64,000 nt of DNA from assembly GCA_018241425.1 (NCBI GenBank), contig JAFEDU010000003.1:248001-312000 (forward strand), read 5' to 3'. Each line of letters begins with the position of its first letter. Position 1 is the stretch's first letter. Positions 46,944-61,996 of the stretch are shown here, in pieces. The notes under the pieces are model-generated. The model ran no database searches. It saw only the letters and a program-made list of their open reading frames with translations, and was not told where the DNA came from. The stretch comes from Pseudomonadota bacterium. Lineage in GTDB: Bacteria > Pseudomonadota > Gammaproteobacteria > Steroidobacterales > Steroidobacteraceae. Position numbers and translations under genes: made by a program.

Positions 46944-46972
46944 TTGAGACCGCCAGGAGCGCCCCAAGCTAG
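46944..46972 (+). promoter_or_regulatory. Sigma32 (heat-shock)-like promoter before cbpA
   Basis: CTTGAGA (46944-46950) and CCCCAAGCTA (46963-46972), 13 bp between CTTGAG and CCCCAA. This matches the CTTGAA-N13-CCCCAT consensus well. The leader to cbpA would be about 135 nt and contains a GTGCGG/CCGCAC stem (47002-47025). A TAGAAT box at 47049-47054 could be a second, sigma70 start. Confidence 0.5.
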
Positions 46973-47113
46973 GGGAGGGGCCCGCCCCTGCCTCAGGGGA
47001 GTGCGGCCCGTGCCCCGCCCGCACCCAAGCGGTGCGCGCACGGACGGTTAGAATCCCCTACGCGGCTGTCCCGGCCCCGCAAGCCGGCGCGGCCTACGTC
47101 AGCAGGCGAAACG

Positions 47114-48097
47114 ATGGAATACCGCGATTACTACAAGGTCCTGGGCGTGGAGCGCACGGCAACCGCCGACCAGGTGAAGACCGCCTACCGGCGCCTCGCG
47201 CGCAAGTACCACCCCGACGTCAGCAAGGAGAAGGACGCCGAGGAGCACTTCAAGCAGGTCCAGGAGGCGTACGAGGTCCTCAAGGACCCGGAGAAGCGGG
47301 CCGCCTACGACCAGCTGGGCGCCAACTGGAAGCAGGGCGAGCAGTTCCGGCCGCCACCGGACTGGGGCAGCGGCTTCGAGTTCGCAGGCGGCGAGGGTCC
47401 GCAGCGGCGCGCGCGCCGCGGGCGCGCGCGCGCCGCCCCGGAGCCCGAGGCGGCCGAGGACTACAGCGACTTCTTCTCCTCGCTCTTTGGCGGCGGCTCG
47501 CCCTTCGCCGGCAGCGCCGGCATGGGTGAGCGCTCCGGCAACGATCACCATGCGCGCGTGGACATCGAACTGGAGGAGGCCTACCGCGGCACCACGCGCA
47601 CGCTCGAGCTGCGCCGCCCGGAGGTCAAGCCCGACGGCACGGTCACGCTCGGCACGCACACGGTGCGGGTCACCATCCCCGCGGGCGTCACCGAGGGCCA
47701 GCTCATCCGCCTCGCGGGCCAGGGTGGCCCGTCCCTGGGCGGCGGCGCGGCGGGGGACCTGTACCTCGAGGCGCACATCCTGCCGAACAAGCTCTACCAG
47801 CTCGACGGCCGCGACGTGACCCTCACCTTCCCGGTTGCACCCTGGGAGGCCGCCCTCGGCGCCTCGGTGAACATGCCGACCCTCGGCGGGGAGGTGGCGA
47901 TGACGATCCCCGCCAATTCCCAGTCGGGCCAGAAACTTCGCCTGCGTGGGCGCGGCCTGCCCGGCTCACCCCCCGGAGACCAGTACGTGCAGCTGAAGGT
48001 GGTGCTGCCGAGCGCGGCGACGCCCGCCGCCAAGGAGCTCTACGCCGAGATGCGCAGCAAGCTCGACTTCGACCCGCGCGCCGATTTTGCGAGGTGA
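47114..48097 (+). CDS. cbpA: Curved-DNA-binding protein CbpA, DnaJ-type co-chaperone
   Basis: 327 residues. The J-domain has the HPD motif at 33-35 ([12 protein letters not shown]), which stimulates DnaK ATPase. A Gly/Phe and Arg-rich linker follows ([12 protein letters not shown], then [12 protein letters not shown]). The C-terminal substrate-binding domains I and II are present ([20 protein letters not shown] and [19 protein letters not shown]), and there is no zinc-finger domain. That combination is CbpA rather than DnaJ. It is followed after 4 bp by cbpM. Confidence 0.95.
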   Translation: MEYRDYYKVLGVERTATADQVKTAYRRLARKYHPDVSKEKDAEEHFKQVQEAYEVLKDPEKRAAYDQLGANWKQGEQFRPPPDWGSGFEFAGGEGPQRRARRGRARAAPEPEAAEDYSDFFSSLFGGGSPFAGSAGMGERSGNDHHARVDIELEEAYRGTTRTLELRRPEVKPDGTVTLGTHTVRVTIPAGVTEGQLIRLAGQGGPSLGGGAAGDLYLEAHILPNKLYQLDGRDVTLTFPVAPWEAALGASVNMPTLGGEVAMTIPANSQSGQKLRLRGRGLPGSPPGDQYVQLKVVLPSAATPAAKELYAEMRSKLDFDPRADFAR

Positions 48098-48101
48098 TGC
48101 C

Positions 48102-48419
48102 ATGACCCGCGTGACCACGACCGTGATCGAAGCCCGCCTCATCACCGAGGAGGACTGGATCGGCGCCAGCGAGATCTGCCGCCTGTGCCGCCTGGAGCTG
48201 GCGGCGGTGCTCGAGCTGGCCGAGCTCGGGATCGTCAACCCCCGCCAGGTCGGCGGCGCGTGGCAGTTGCCCACCACCGCGCTGCCGCGCCTGCGGATCG
48301 TCGGCCGCCTGATGCGCGACCTGGGGGTGAACGTGAGCGGGGCGGCGCTCGCCGTGGAGCTTTTGGAAACGCAGCGCGCGCTCGAGCGCCGCATCCGCGA
48401 CCTCGAGACGCTGCGCTAG
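48102..48419 (+). CDS. cbpM: Chaperone modulator CbpM
   Basis: 105 residues, MerR-like fold: LITEEDWIGASEICRLCRLE, LELAELGIVNPRQVGGAWQL, RIVGRLMRDLGVNVSGAALA. CbpM binds the J-domain of CbpA and blocks its co-chaperone and DNA-binding activities. Its position 4 bp after cbpA is as in E. coli. Confidence 0.93.
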   Translation: MTRVTTTVIEARLITEEDWIGASEICRLCRLELAAVLELAELGIVNPRQVGGAWQLPTTALPRLRIVGRLMRDLGVNVSGAALAVELLETQRALERRIRDLETLR

Positions 48420-48584
48420 AAAGCCCCGAGCGCACGCCGCACCGAGGCTGACCTGCAGGCCGCGCCGACGCGTTCCACGCAACCGTCACGCGCATTCCAC
48501 GCCGTTGCAACAGCGCCAGGTCAGGCTATCCGTGCCCGTCGTGTACGGGAGTGAGGCTTGGCGGGATCCGCCGGCCGGCAGCTC

Positions 48585-48631
48585 GAAGACGCGGTCGGGG
48601 TACCTAGGACTGGTGCCCCGGCCGCGTCTTC
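48585..48631. terminator. 20-bp stem-loop between cbpM and the kinase gene
   Basis: 48585-48604 pairs with 48612-48631 along 20 bp with two G-U pairs and a 7-nt loop (TAGGACT). It lies between two convergent genes, 165 bp after cbpM and 25 bp from the kinase stop. No T-tract on either side. The remaining 48420-48584 has no gene; it contains CCCGT-N5-ACGGG near 48537-48550. Confidence 0.55.
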
Positions 48632-48656
48632 CTGGGCTCGCGACGCGCGGCGAGCT

Positions 48657-51122
48657 TCAGGACCCGGCGCGCTCCGGCGCGATCTTCGCGGCGAGGGCGG
48701 CGGCATCGCCCGCGCGCCCCATCTTCAGGTACAGGTCGCGCAGCCACTGGTAGGCGCGCTGGGTATTCGCCGCGGGCAGGCCGCGGCTTGCTTCGAGTCC
48801 CGCGCTCCCCTGGCGCAGCGCGGCCTCGGCTTCCGCGTAGCGTTTGAGTCCCCCAAGACACAGGCCGAGGATCGCCTGCGTGTTCGCGAGCCGCCAGTCG
48901 CCCGCGGGCAGCGTCTTCGCACGCAGCGCCGCGATGCGCTCTTCGGCGGCGAGTCCGCCTGCCGGATCCGGCCCGAGGCACGAGGCGATCGCGTAGTTGC
49001 TCCAGGCGCTGATCGGGTAGCGGTGGCTCTCGCCCAGGCCTCGGTCCAGCCCTTCCGCGGCGGCGCGCAGCTCCTTCACCGCTTCCGGGTAGCGCTTCTG
49101 CTCCATGAGGCTCTCCCCGAGCTGGCTCTGGGTGACGAGCGTGTCCGGATGTTCGGCCCCGCGCACCCGCGTGCCGCGCTCGAGCACGTCGCGGAACACC
49201 GGCTCGGCCTCGGCCGGCCGGTGCAGGTGCATGAGGGTCTCGGCATAGCCGGCCTCCGCATTGAGGAGGTCGGGGTAGTCGGGCGGGCGGTAGCGGCGAT
49301 AGGCCTGCACCGCTTCGAGGCCGGTTTCGGCCGACTCGGCGAAGCGGTCCTGGTTGAAGTACAGGACCGCCAGGTCCTGCAGCGCATCCGCCATGTCCTG
49401 GTGCATCGCCTCCGTGCCGTCCCGGTCGAGCGCGATCGCCTCGCGGAACAGCTGCTCGGCCTCCTTCTCCCCGCCGTCGTTCATGGTGGCCTCACCCAGC
49501 GCGTTCAGCGCCAGCGCGTAGTCGGCGCTGGCGCCCGGCAGGCCCCGCAGCCGTCCGCGTGCCTCCCTGAGCACCGGGGTCGCATCGGCGTAGCGCCCGA
49601 GCGAGACCAGGACCTCCCCGCGCGTGACCAGCGCACGCGCGATGTCCAGGGAACTCGCGCCGTTGGCCCGAAGGAGCGCGAGCTGCCGATCGCTGGCGGC
49701 CAGCGCCTCCGGGTAGCGCGCGAGGCTGTTGTTGGTATCGGCGATCAGGCCGAGCATCGAGCCCTCGACGAGCGGCTCGTGCCCCAAGTCCTGGTCGAGC
49801 TGCCGTGCCGCCGAGTCGAGCAGCTCCGCCACCGTGATGTCGCGCCGGCCGGTGTGCGGATCGGCGGACTTGAGCATCCGCTCCAGGAACTCCCCGCGCC
49901 GCGCGGCGGCATCGCGCGCCTCGCGGGCGACCCGGGCCTGCAGCCCGTAGAGCACTCCGCCGGCGGCGAGCCCGAGCACCAGGACGGTGGCCAGCGCGGA
50001 GGCGAGGGCGTGACGACGCACCCGCTTCACGAGGCGATAGCGCAGCGAGGGGGCGTGCGCCGCCACCGGCAGTCCGTCGAGGTACCGGTGCAGGTCCGCC
50101 TGCAGGTCGAGCGCGCTCGCGTAGCGGCGCTCCGGGTCGCGCTCCAGGGCCTTCCCGAGGATGGCGTCCAGGTCGCCCCGCAGTGCGCGCTCGCGCGCCG
50201 GGTCCGCGCGCGCGGCGCGGCTCGCGAGCCCCACCTCCTGGGTGGCGACCGCGTGCAGGTACGTCAGCGGCGTGCCGCAGTCCGGGAACAACGCGGTGCC
50301 GGTCAGCAGCCGGTAGCCGAGCGCCCCCAGGCCGAAGACGTCGGTGGCCACCGTGACCGGCTGTCCCAGCACCTGTTCCGGGGCGGCGTAGTTCGGGGTG
50401 AAGAAGCGGCGCAGGTCGGCAGTAGGCTCGCGCGCACCCGAGCCGTCGCTGAGGGCGGATGCGATGCCGAAGTCGATGAGCTTCGGGTGCCCCTCGTCAT
50501 CGACCAGCACGTTGGTCGGCTTGATGTCGCTGTGCACGACGAAGGACTTGTGCGCGGTGGCCACCGCACCTGCGACCATGGCGAGCAGTTTTACCCGCTG
50601 CCGCAGGTCCAGATGGTGCTCGTCACAGTACTCATCGATCGGGCGGCCGCGGACCAGCTCGACGGCCAGCCAGCCCGCGCCGTCCTTGACGCCCACGTCG
50701 ATGAGCTGCGCGATGGCCGGGTGCTTCAGGCGCGCCAGGAACCGCGCCTCGCTGACGAAGCGGGCGCCGTGCACGGGGTCGATCGCGCCGTGCAACAGCT
50801 TGACGGCGACCGTCTGAGGGACGCCGTCGGTGCGCTCGGCGAGGTACACGACGCTCATGCCGCCGCTGCCGAGTAGCTCGCGGAGCCGGAAGCGCCCGTA
50901 CTCCGCGCCCCGCAGGTCGCGGGTCGGTGCCTGGCCGCCCGCGAGCAGCATCCCGGTGACCCCGTCGGCCTGCGCGACCGCGATCAGGTTCTCGACCTGG
51001 CGCCTGAGATCGGCATCCTGGCCGCAGTGCTCCTGCACGAACGCGGCCCGCGCGGCCCCCTCGCGCTCCATCGCCTGCGCGAACAGGCGGTAGACCTGGG
51101 CGTGATCGGATTCCTCGCTCAT
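48657..51122 (-). CDS. Ser/Thr protein kinase with membrane helix and TPR region
   Basis: 821 residues from ATG 51122. An N-terminal helical part (DHAQVYRLFAQAMEREG) is followed by a PknB-like kinase domain: GSGGMS (85-90), Lys108, HSDIKPTN (197-204), IDFGI (DFG 217-219) and AAPEQ. The catalytic loop has HSD where most kinases have HRD. One membrane helix lies at about 371-394. A long C-terminal region of TPR-type repeats follows (for example LNALGEATMNDGGEKEAEQL and LGLCLGGLKRYAEAEAAL), probably outside the membrane. Such kinases with a tetratricopeptide tail are common in Xanthomonadales relatives; the substrates are unknown. Confidence 0.92.
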   Translation of the reverse strand: MSEESDHAQVYRLFAQAMEREGAARAAFVQEHCGQDADLRRQVENLIAVAQADGVTGMLLAGGQAPTRDLRGAEYGRFRLRELLGSGGMSVVYLAERTDGVPQTVAVKLLHGAIDPVHGARFVSEARFLARLKHPAIAQLIDVGVKDGAGWLAVELVRGRPIDEYCDEHHLDLRQRVKLLAMVAGAVATAHKSFVVHSDIKPTNVLVDDEGHPKLIDFGIASALSDGSGAREPTADLRRFFTPNYAAPEQVLGQPVTVATDVFGLGALGYRLLTGTALFPDCGTPLTYLHAVATQEVGLASRAARADPARERALRGDLDAILGKALERDPERRYASALDLQADLHRYLDGLPVAAHAPSLRYRLVKRVRRHALASALATVLVLGLAAGGVLYGLQARVAREARDAAARRGEFLERMLKSADPHTGRRDITVAELLDSAARQLDQDLGHEPLVEGSMLGLIADTNNSLARYPEALAASDRQLALLRANGASSLDIARALVTRGEVLVSLGRYADATPVLREARGRLRGLPGASADYALALNALGEATMNDGGEKEAEQLFREAIALDRDGTEAMHQDMADALQDLAVLYFNQDRFAESAETGLEAVQAYRRYRPPDYPDLLNAEAGYAETLMHLHRPAEAEPVFRDVLERGTRVRGAEHPDTLVTQSQLGESLMEQKRYPEAVKELRAAAEGLDRGLGESHRYPISAWSNYAIASCLGPDPAGGLAAEERIAALRAKTLPAGDWRLANTQAILGLCLGGLKRYAEAEAALRQGSAGLEASRGLPAANTQRAYQWLRDLYLKMGRAGDAAALAAKIAPERAGS

Positions 51123-51263
51123 GCGCGCAGCGCGCGACCGGCGGGTTGCGGGAGCTGTTGCAGGAAGTCCAGGAGCGTTGCCCTCCGGGTTATATCGGCC
51201 GAGCATAAGCTTAATCTGCGCGCAGGTGCGCGCCGCAGCCTCATGGGCGATCGGCGCTCGCGG

Positions 51264-51884
51264 TCAGTGCGCGAACGTCGCGCCGCCCTCGGCCAGCCAT
51301 TTCTGCTCCGCGGCCGTGCTGTCGCGGCCGAGCAGGGCGTTGCGGTGCGGGAAGCGCCCGAACTCCTCGATGATCGCGCGGTGGTTCTCCGCCGAGCGCA
51401 GCGTGCTCTCGAAGAAGGGTTTCAGGTCCTCGGGAGCCTCGGTCAGGAGGCGCCGGTACGCCGCCACCGACTCCTCCTGCACCTCGCGCGCCTCGGCGTG
51501 CTGCATCGGCAGGTAGAAAAACACGCGCTCGATGACATCGAGCGCGGCATCCGCGGCGGACTGCATGCCGGAGAGCGAGAGCCTGAGCGCCCGCGCATCG
51601 TGGGCGAAGGCCTCGACCGTGCCGCGGTAGAGGTGCCGCGGGAACGGGTCGAGCAGCAGGATCAGGCTCAGGCGCCGCCGCGGTCCGTCCGCCCAGGCGC
51701 CCAGCTCGCCGGCGGCGGCGCGCTCCATCAGGCCCGCGAAGCGGCTGCGCAGTGTCTCGTCGCGGCGGCTGCGCGTCTCGCTCGGCTCGGCGCCGAACCA
51801 GAAGCGCACGCGGCGGTTCATCTCGGCGGCGGACAAAGGCAGCGTCCCGAACCAGAAGTCCCGCACGCTGCGCGCCTCGTCCAC
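51264..51884 (-). CDS. DUF924-family protein
   Basis: 206 residues, GTG start. The family signature is seen: VRDFWFGTLPLSAAEMNRR, LSLILLLDPFPRHLYRGT, AHDARALRLSLSGMQ, and FFYLPMQHAEAREVQEES. It is an all-helical TPR-like cytoplasmic protein of unknown function. The start codon lies on the stop of the upstream antiporter gene (TAGTG), so the two are coupled. The 141 bp between it and the kinase start hold no gene. Confidence 0.9.
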   Translation of the reverse strand: MDEARSVRDFWFGTLPLSAAEMNRRVRFWFGAEPSETRSRRDETLRSRFAGLMERAAAGELGAWADGPRRRLSLILLLDPFPRHLYRGTVEAFAHDARALRLSLSGMQSAADAALDVIERVFFYLPMQHAEAREVQEESVAAYRRLLTEAPEDLKPFFESTLRSAENHRAIIEEFGRFPHRNALLGRDSTAAEQKWLAEGGATFAH

Positions 51885-53668
51885 TAGTCCGCCTTCGGCT
51901 CGCGGTCGGACTCGAACAGCTTCTCCAGCTGCTGGGCGGCCTCGAGCGAGGTGGCGAGGAATTTCTTGTCGTCCTCCTTGACCTCGTACTGCCGCGCCAG
52001 CGTCGACTCGTCGTGCACCCGGAAGCGGCGCACGGCCTCGCGCGCCTCCTGCGGACTCTCCCCGGAAGCCTCCAGGAGCTGCGCGGCCATCTCCAGGCTC
52101 GAGCCGTAGGTCTCGCGCCAGATGTCGCGCGACTTGACCCCGGCGTCCATGAGCGCGAACGCGTGCTGGCGGCTGCGGGCGCGCGCGAAGATGCGGATCT
52201 TCGGGAATTGCTCGCGCACCAGCACCGCGGTGCGCGTGGCCGCTTCGGTGTCGTCGATCGCCAGCACCAGGAAGCGCGCCTGCGCCGCGCCCGCCGCACG
52301 CAGCAGGTCCAGGCGCGAGGCGTCCCCGTAGAACACCTCGTTGCCGAAGCGGCGCACGAAGTCGACGTGGGTCTGGCTGCTGTCGAGCGCGGTGAAGGGG
52401 ATGTTCTTCACCCGCAGCACGCGGCCCACGATCTGCCCGAAGCGGCCGAAGCCGGCGATGATGACCGGGCTCTCCTGCGACTGGATGTCGTCGAAGGGGC
52501 GCTTGGCGGGGTTCAGCCAGCGGCGTGCGGCCGCCTCGTAGAGGATGAGCAGCAACGGCCCCAGCATCATGGAGAGGGTGACCGCGAGCACCAGGAGGTC
52601 CGCGGTCTCGGCGCTGATCAGCCGGTCGCGCGCCGCCTGCGTGAACAGCACGAACGCGAACTCACCGCCGGTGGGGACGGAGAAGGCGAGGCGGCGTGCG
52701 CTGTCACCCTTGAACCCGGCGATGCGCGCGATTCCGGCCACCACCAGCACCTTCACGCCGAGGAACCCGACGGTGACGGCCGCCAGGAGCGCCGGCTCCG
52801 AGGTGAGGAGCCCTAAGTTGGCCGACATACCGACCGAGATGAAGAAGAGGCCGAGCAGCAGTCCCTTGAAGGGCTCGAGGTCGGCCTCGAGCTCGTGCCG
52901 GAACTCGCTGTCGGCCAGCAGCACGCCGGCGAGGAAGGCGCCGAGGGAGGCCGACAGGCCGAGCCGGTGCGCCAGCAGCGTGGTACCGATGACGGTGAGG
53001 AGCGCCGCGGCGGTGAACACCTCGCTGACCTGCGTGCGCGCCACCAGCCGCAGCGCCGGCCGCAGCACGATGCGCCCGCCAGCGAACACCACCACCCCGA
53101 TGACCCCCAGCAGCTTCACGAGCGCGATCCACCAGGGCCCGTGCGGCGCGCTCACCGTGGAACCCGCCAGGAGCGGCACGACGGCCAGCACCGGCAGGAC
53201 CGCGAGGTCCTGGAAGAGCAGGATCGCGAACGCCGCGCGCCCGTGCTGGCTGGCGAGCTGGCGCCGCTCGGCCAGCACCTGCAGCACCAGCGGCGTCGAG
53301 GACAGCGACAGCCCGAAGCCGATGATCCCGGCGGCGATGGGGGCCTGCCCGCAGGCCCAGGCGATCGCCCCCAGCACCACGGCACAGCAGACGACCTGGG
53401 CCGCCCCGAGCCCGAACACCAAGCGGCGCATCACCCACAGGCGCGTCGGCTGCAGCTCGAGCCCGATGATGAACAGCAGCAGCACGATCCCGAACTCGGA
53501 CACCTGCGAGATGCGCTCGATGTTGCCGACGAGGTTGAGGCCGAAGGGCCCGATGACGAGGCCCGCGGCCACGTACCCCAGGATCGAGGACAGCTTCAGG
53601 AGGCGGAACAGCGACACCGCGACCACGGCGGCGGTGAGCAGGATCGCGGTCTGGGCGAGGGAGATCAT
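51884..53668 (-). CDS. Kef-type CPA2 potassium/proton antiporter
   Basis: 594 residues. The first 380 residues form the Na+/H+ exchanger-type membrane domain (SSILGYVAAGLVIGPFGLN, LLLFIIGLELQPTRLW, LSLSSTPLVLQVLAERR, LFQDLAVLPVLAVVPL). A cytoplasmic TrkA-N/RCK domain follows, with the Rossmann motif IIAGFGRFGQIVGRVL and LVLAIDDTEAATRTAVLVR. It exchanges potassium for protons. Kef proteins are gated by glutathione adducts, and gshA is elsewhere in the window. No KefF/KefG-type quinone reductase is next to it. Confidence 0.93.
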   Translation of the reverse strand: MISLAQTAILLTAAVVAVSLFRLLKLSSILGYVAAGLVIGPFGLNLVGNIERISQVSEFGIVLLLFIIGLELQPTRLWVMRRLVFGLGAAQVVCCAVVLGAIAWACGQAPIAAGIIGFGLSLSSTPLVLQVLAERRQLASQHGRAAFAILLFQDLAVLPVLAVVPLLAGSTVSAPHGPWWIALVKLLGVIGVVVFAGGRIVLRPALRLVARTQVSEVFTAAALLTVIGTTLLAHRLGLSASLGAFLAGVLLADSEFRHELEADLEPFKGLLLGLFFISVGMSANLGLLTSEPALLAAVTVGFLGVKVLVVAGIARIAGFKGDSARRLAFSVPTGGEFAFVLFTQAARDRLISAETADLLVLAVTLSMMLGPLLLILYEAAARRWLNPAKRPFDDIQSQESPVIIAGFGRFGQIVGRVLRVKNIPFTALDSSQTHVDFVRRFGNEVFYGDASRLDLLRAAGAAQARFLVLAIDDTEAATRTAVLVREQFPKIRIFARARSRQHAFALMDAGVKSRDIWRETYGSSLEMAAQLLEASGESPQEAREAVRRFRVHDESTLARQYEVKEDDKKFLATSLEAAQQLEKLFESDREPKAD

Positions 53669-53750
53669 GAGCGGCGGGCGGATTCTGGCAGGAAAGCCCT
53701 GCCCGGTTCACCCCTTGAGTTCGGGCGGGGAGGGCCCCATCCGATGCGGG

Positions 53751-54725
53751 ATGCTGGAACCCGAAGATCGGCTCCCCCCAGGTGACGGGAGCCCGGAACC
53801 CCTGGATGCCTACTCGGCCGCGGTCGTGGGCGCAGTCGATGCGGTGGGACCGGCCGTGGTCAGCATCTACGTGGGGGGCGGCGAGGAGGCCGCGCGGGCG
53901 CGAGGCGGGGCGGGCTCCGGCGTCGTCGTGACCCCCGACGGCTACGTGCTGACCAACGAGCACGTGGTGGAGCGCGTGACCCAGGCACGCGTGAGCCTGG
54001 TGGACGGCCGCAGCGTGCCGGCGGTGGTGGCGGGCCGGGACCCGGCGACCGACCTGGCGGTGCTGCGGGCCCAGGCCGGCTCGCTCCCCTACGCGGAGCT
54101 CGCGGCGGACACGCGCCTGCGCGCCGGGCAGCTGGTGGTGGCGGTGGGCAACCCGCTCGGCTTCGAGTCCACGGTGTCCGCCGGGGTGGTGAGCGCGCTC
54201 GGCCGCTCGCTGCGCAGCCGCCACGGCCGCCTGATCGAGGGCGTCGTGCAGCACACCGCGGCCCTGAACCCCGGCAACTCCGGCGGCCCGCTGGTGGATG
54301 CCCGCGGCCGCGTCACCGGCATCAACACCGCGATCATCGCCACCGCCCAGGGCATCGGCTTCGCGATCCCCGCGGCCACGGCGCGCTGGGTGCTCACCGA
54401 GATCCTCACCCAGGGCCGCGTGCGCCGCGCCTGGCTCGGGGTGGCCGCGCGCGACCGGCCGCTCGACAAGCGCCTGGTGCGCGCGCTGGCGCTTCAGAGC
54501 TCCCGCGCCGTGGAGATCCTGTCCCGGGAGGGCGAGGGGCCGGCGGCGCAGGCGCCCCTGGAGAGCGGCGATCTGATCGTGGCGGTCAACGGCGCCCCGG
54601 TCGATGGCATCGACACGCTGCACCGCCTGCTCGGGCGCATCACCCCCGGAGCTGAGCTCACCTTAGGTATCGTGCGCCGCACGCAGCGCCTGGAGGTCGG
54701 CGTGACCGCGCGCGAGCCGCCCTAA
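53751..54725 (+). CDS. HtrA/DegP-like S1C serine protease without an export signal
   Basis: 324 residues from ATG 53751. Trypsin-like domain: His71 (LTNEHVVERV), Asp101 (DPATDLAVL), Ser177 (ALNPGNSGGPL), all present. A single PDZ domain follows (AWLGVAARDRPLDKRLV, LESGDLIVAVNGAPVDGI). Neither a signal peptide nor an N-terminal membrane helix is visible (the first 20 residues are polar and acidic), unlike DegP, DegQ or DegS. It may be cytoplasmic, or the true start may be further upstream. It is convergent with the hypothetical gene at 54730, only 4 bp away. Confidence 0.88.
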   Translation: MLEPEDRLPPGDGSPEPLDAYSAAVVGAVDAVGPAVVSIYVGGGEEAARARGGAGSGVVVTPDGYVLTNEHVVERVTQARVSLVDGRSVPAVVAGRDPATDLAVLRAQAGSLPYAELAADTRLRAGQLVVAVGNPLGFESTVSAGVVSALGRSLRSRHGRLIEGVVQHTAALNPGNSGGPLVDARGRVTGINTAIIATAQGIGFAIPAATARWVLTEILTQGRVRRAWLGVAARDRPLDKRLVRALALQSSRAVEILSREGEGPAAQAPLESGDLIVAVNGAPVDGIDTLHRLLGRITPGAELTLGIVRRTQRLEVGVTAREPP

Positions 54726-54729
54726 CGGC

Positions 54730-55110
54730 TCACTCGCACAGGCTCTCGAGATACCCCTGCGCCTGGGCCGAGAGGCGCTTGCGCGCCAGGGCGCGCGCCT
54801 TGGGCGCATCGAGCAGGTACTCGAGCGGCCCCGAGACCATGATCTCGCGGATGCGCGGGTCGCGCGCCGAGGCTCGGGCCATCTTGTTGAGGAGCGTGAA
54901 GCCGCGGTTGATGAGCGGGCGGCCGGCACGGTTGTGCTCGATCACGCGCGCCAGATACTGCCCGAAGCGGGCGTAGAGGAAGTAGTCGTCGTCCCCGGCC
55001 TGGAAGCGCACTTCTGCAAAAAAATCGGGGAAATTCTTCTCGAGATAATCGTTGAGACGTTGCAGGCGAAGTCCGGTGTCGCTGTCAGTCGACGCTTTGC
55101 GCTGCTTCAT
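54730..55110 (-). CDS. Conserved hypothetical protein
   Basis: 126 residues from ATG 55110. It is a soluble, probably helical protein: GLRLQRLNDYLEKNFPDFF, FQAGDDDYFLYARFGQYLA, and LINRGFTLLNKMARASARD. It looks like a genuine conserved protein from its codon pattern and compact composition, but I do not recognise its family. It lies 118 bp downstream of the acetyltransferase gene, on the same strand. Confidence 0.65.
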   Translation of the reverse strand: MKQRKASTDSDTGLRLQRLNDYLEKNFPDFFAEVRFQAGDDDYFLYARFGQYLARVIEHNRAGRPLINRGFTLLNKMARASARDPRIREIMVSGPLEYLLDAPKARALARKRLSAQAQGYLESLCE

Positions 55111-55228
55111 TGTCTTTGCTTCACCTCGTGAGGATCGAGCGGGCTTGGGTTTTCGGCGGCGCGCATACTGCGGCAGCGCGACCGTCGATGCAAGGACCTG
55201 CGTCCCGACTATTTTCGCCTTGCACCAT

Positions 55229-55801
55229 TCATTCCGCGGCTCCCGTCTCCTGCCGCGCGCGCCACTGCGCGCGGGTGATCCGGTAGAACACGTGCGCGTG
55301 CAGCCGGTGGCCCGCCGGCACGCGCGGATGCCCGAAGTCGTTCTCGGGGACGTGCGTGAGACCAAGCCGCTCCATCACCGCGCGCGAACGCAGGTTGGCC
55401 GGCACGGTGAAGGAGACTACCTCGGGCAGCTCGAGCTCGACGAAGGCGTGGCGCAGCGCCGCGGCGGCAGCCTCGGTCGCGAACCCGTGACCCCAGTGCT
55501 CGCGGGCGAGTCGCCAGGCGACCTCGGTGCAGGGGGTGAAGGCGGCCTCGAAGGTCACGCGGCTCAGGCCCACGGCCCCGACGAAGTCACCGCTGTCGCG
55601 CCGGGCGACCGCCCAGCGGTCCCAGCCGCGCCCTGCAATCTGCGCCTGGCAGGCCCTGGCGAAGGCGTCGCTCTCCTCCCGCCTCAGGAGGCGCGGCATG
55701 AACTCCATGACCGCAGGGTCGGCATTCAGGCGCGCGAACGGAGCGAGGTCACTCTCGCGCCAGGGGCGCAGCAGCAGCCGGGGTGTTTCGATTTCGCTCA
55801 T
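55229..55801 (-). CDS. GNAT-family N-acetyltransferase (RimJ/RimL type)
   Basis: 190 residues from ATG 55801 (MSEIETPRLLLRPWRESDL). The GNAT fold is seen: GAVGLSRVTFEAAFTPCTEVAW, with the acetyl-CoA loop REHWGHGFATEAAAAALRHAF split here as WGHGFATEAAAAA. VVSFTVPANLRSRAVMERLG is typical of the RimJ/RimL branch, which acetylates ribosomal-protein N-termini or small molecules. It is divergent from gltB across 310 bp. Confidence 0.92.
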   Translation of the reverse strand: MSEIETPRLLLRPWRESDLAPFARLNADPAVMEFMPRLLRREESDAFARACQAQIAGRGWDRWAVARRDSGDFVGAVGLSRVTFEAAFTPCTEVAWRLAREHWGHGFATEAAAAALRHAFVELELPEVVSFTVPANLRSRAVMERLGLTHVPENDFGHPRVPAGHRLHAHVFYRITRAQWRARQETGAAE

Positions 55802-55845
55802 GTACAAGCTCCCTGACGTACCGGTGCTCGCCGGCCCTCGGGCGC

Positions 55846-55873
55846 TTGCAAGGCGACCCAAGGCCGGTATTAT
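55846..55873 (+). promoter_or_regulatory. Probable sigma70 promoter of gltBD
   Basis: TTGCAA (55846-55851) and TATTAT (55868-55873) with a 16-bp spacer. Transcription would start near 55880, giving a leader of about 230 nt. That leader (within the 310-bp gap between the acetyltransferase and gltB) holds a 21-codon reading frame at 55939-56004 with GAGGCGG before it, and otherwise no gene I can support. Confidence 0.5.
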
Positions 55874-56111
55874 CGAACGCATAGCGATGGTGTAAGACGG
55901 CCAGCTCCTGCCGGGGACGCCCCTTCCCGGTGAGGCGGATGCGGCTGCTCATTCGCGGGCCCTTAGCGGGGGCTCCCGTGGATCTCCTTCAGCGACTGAA
56001 TTGACGGCAGTCAAGCCGACCCTTGCGGGAGGGGTGCGCACCGCGTGCGCGCCAGTCCTCTTCCGCTCACGGGGCCGGTGGCCGCCGCATTTTCAGGTAC
56101 ACCGAGGCACC

Positions 56112-61978
<5,867 letters not shown>

Positions 61979-61996
61979 GGGCGTGGATGTTAATCA

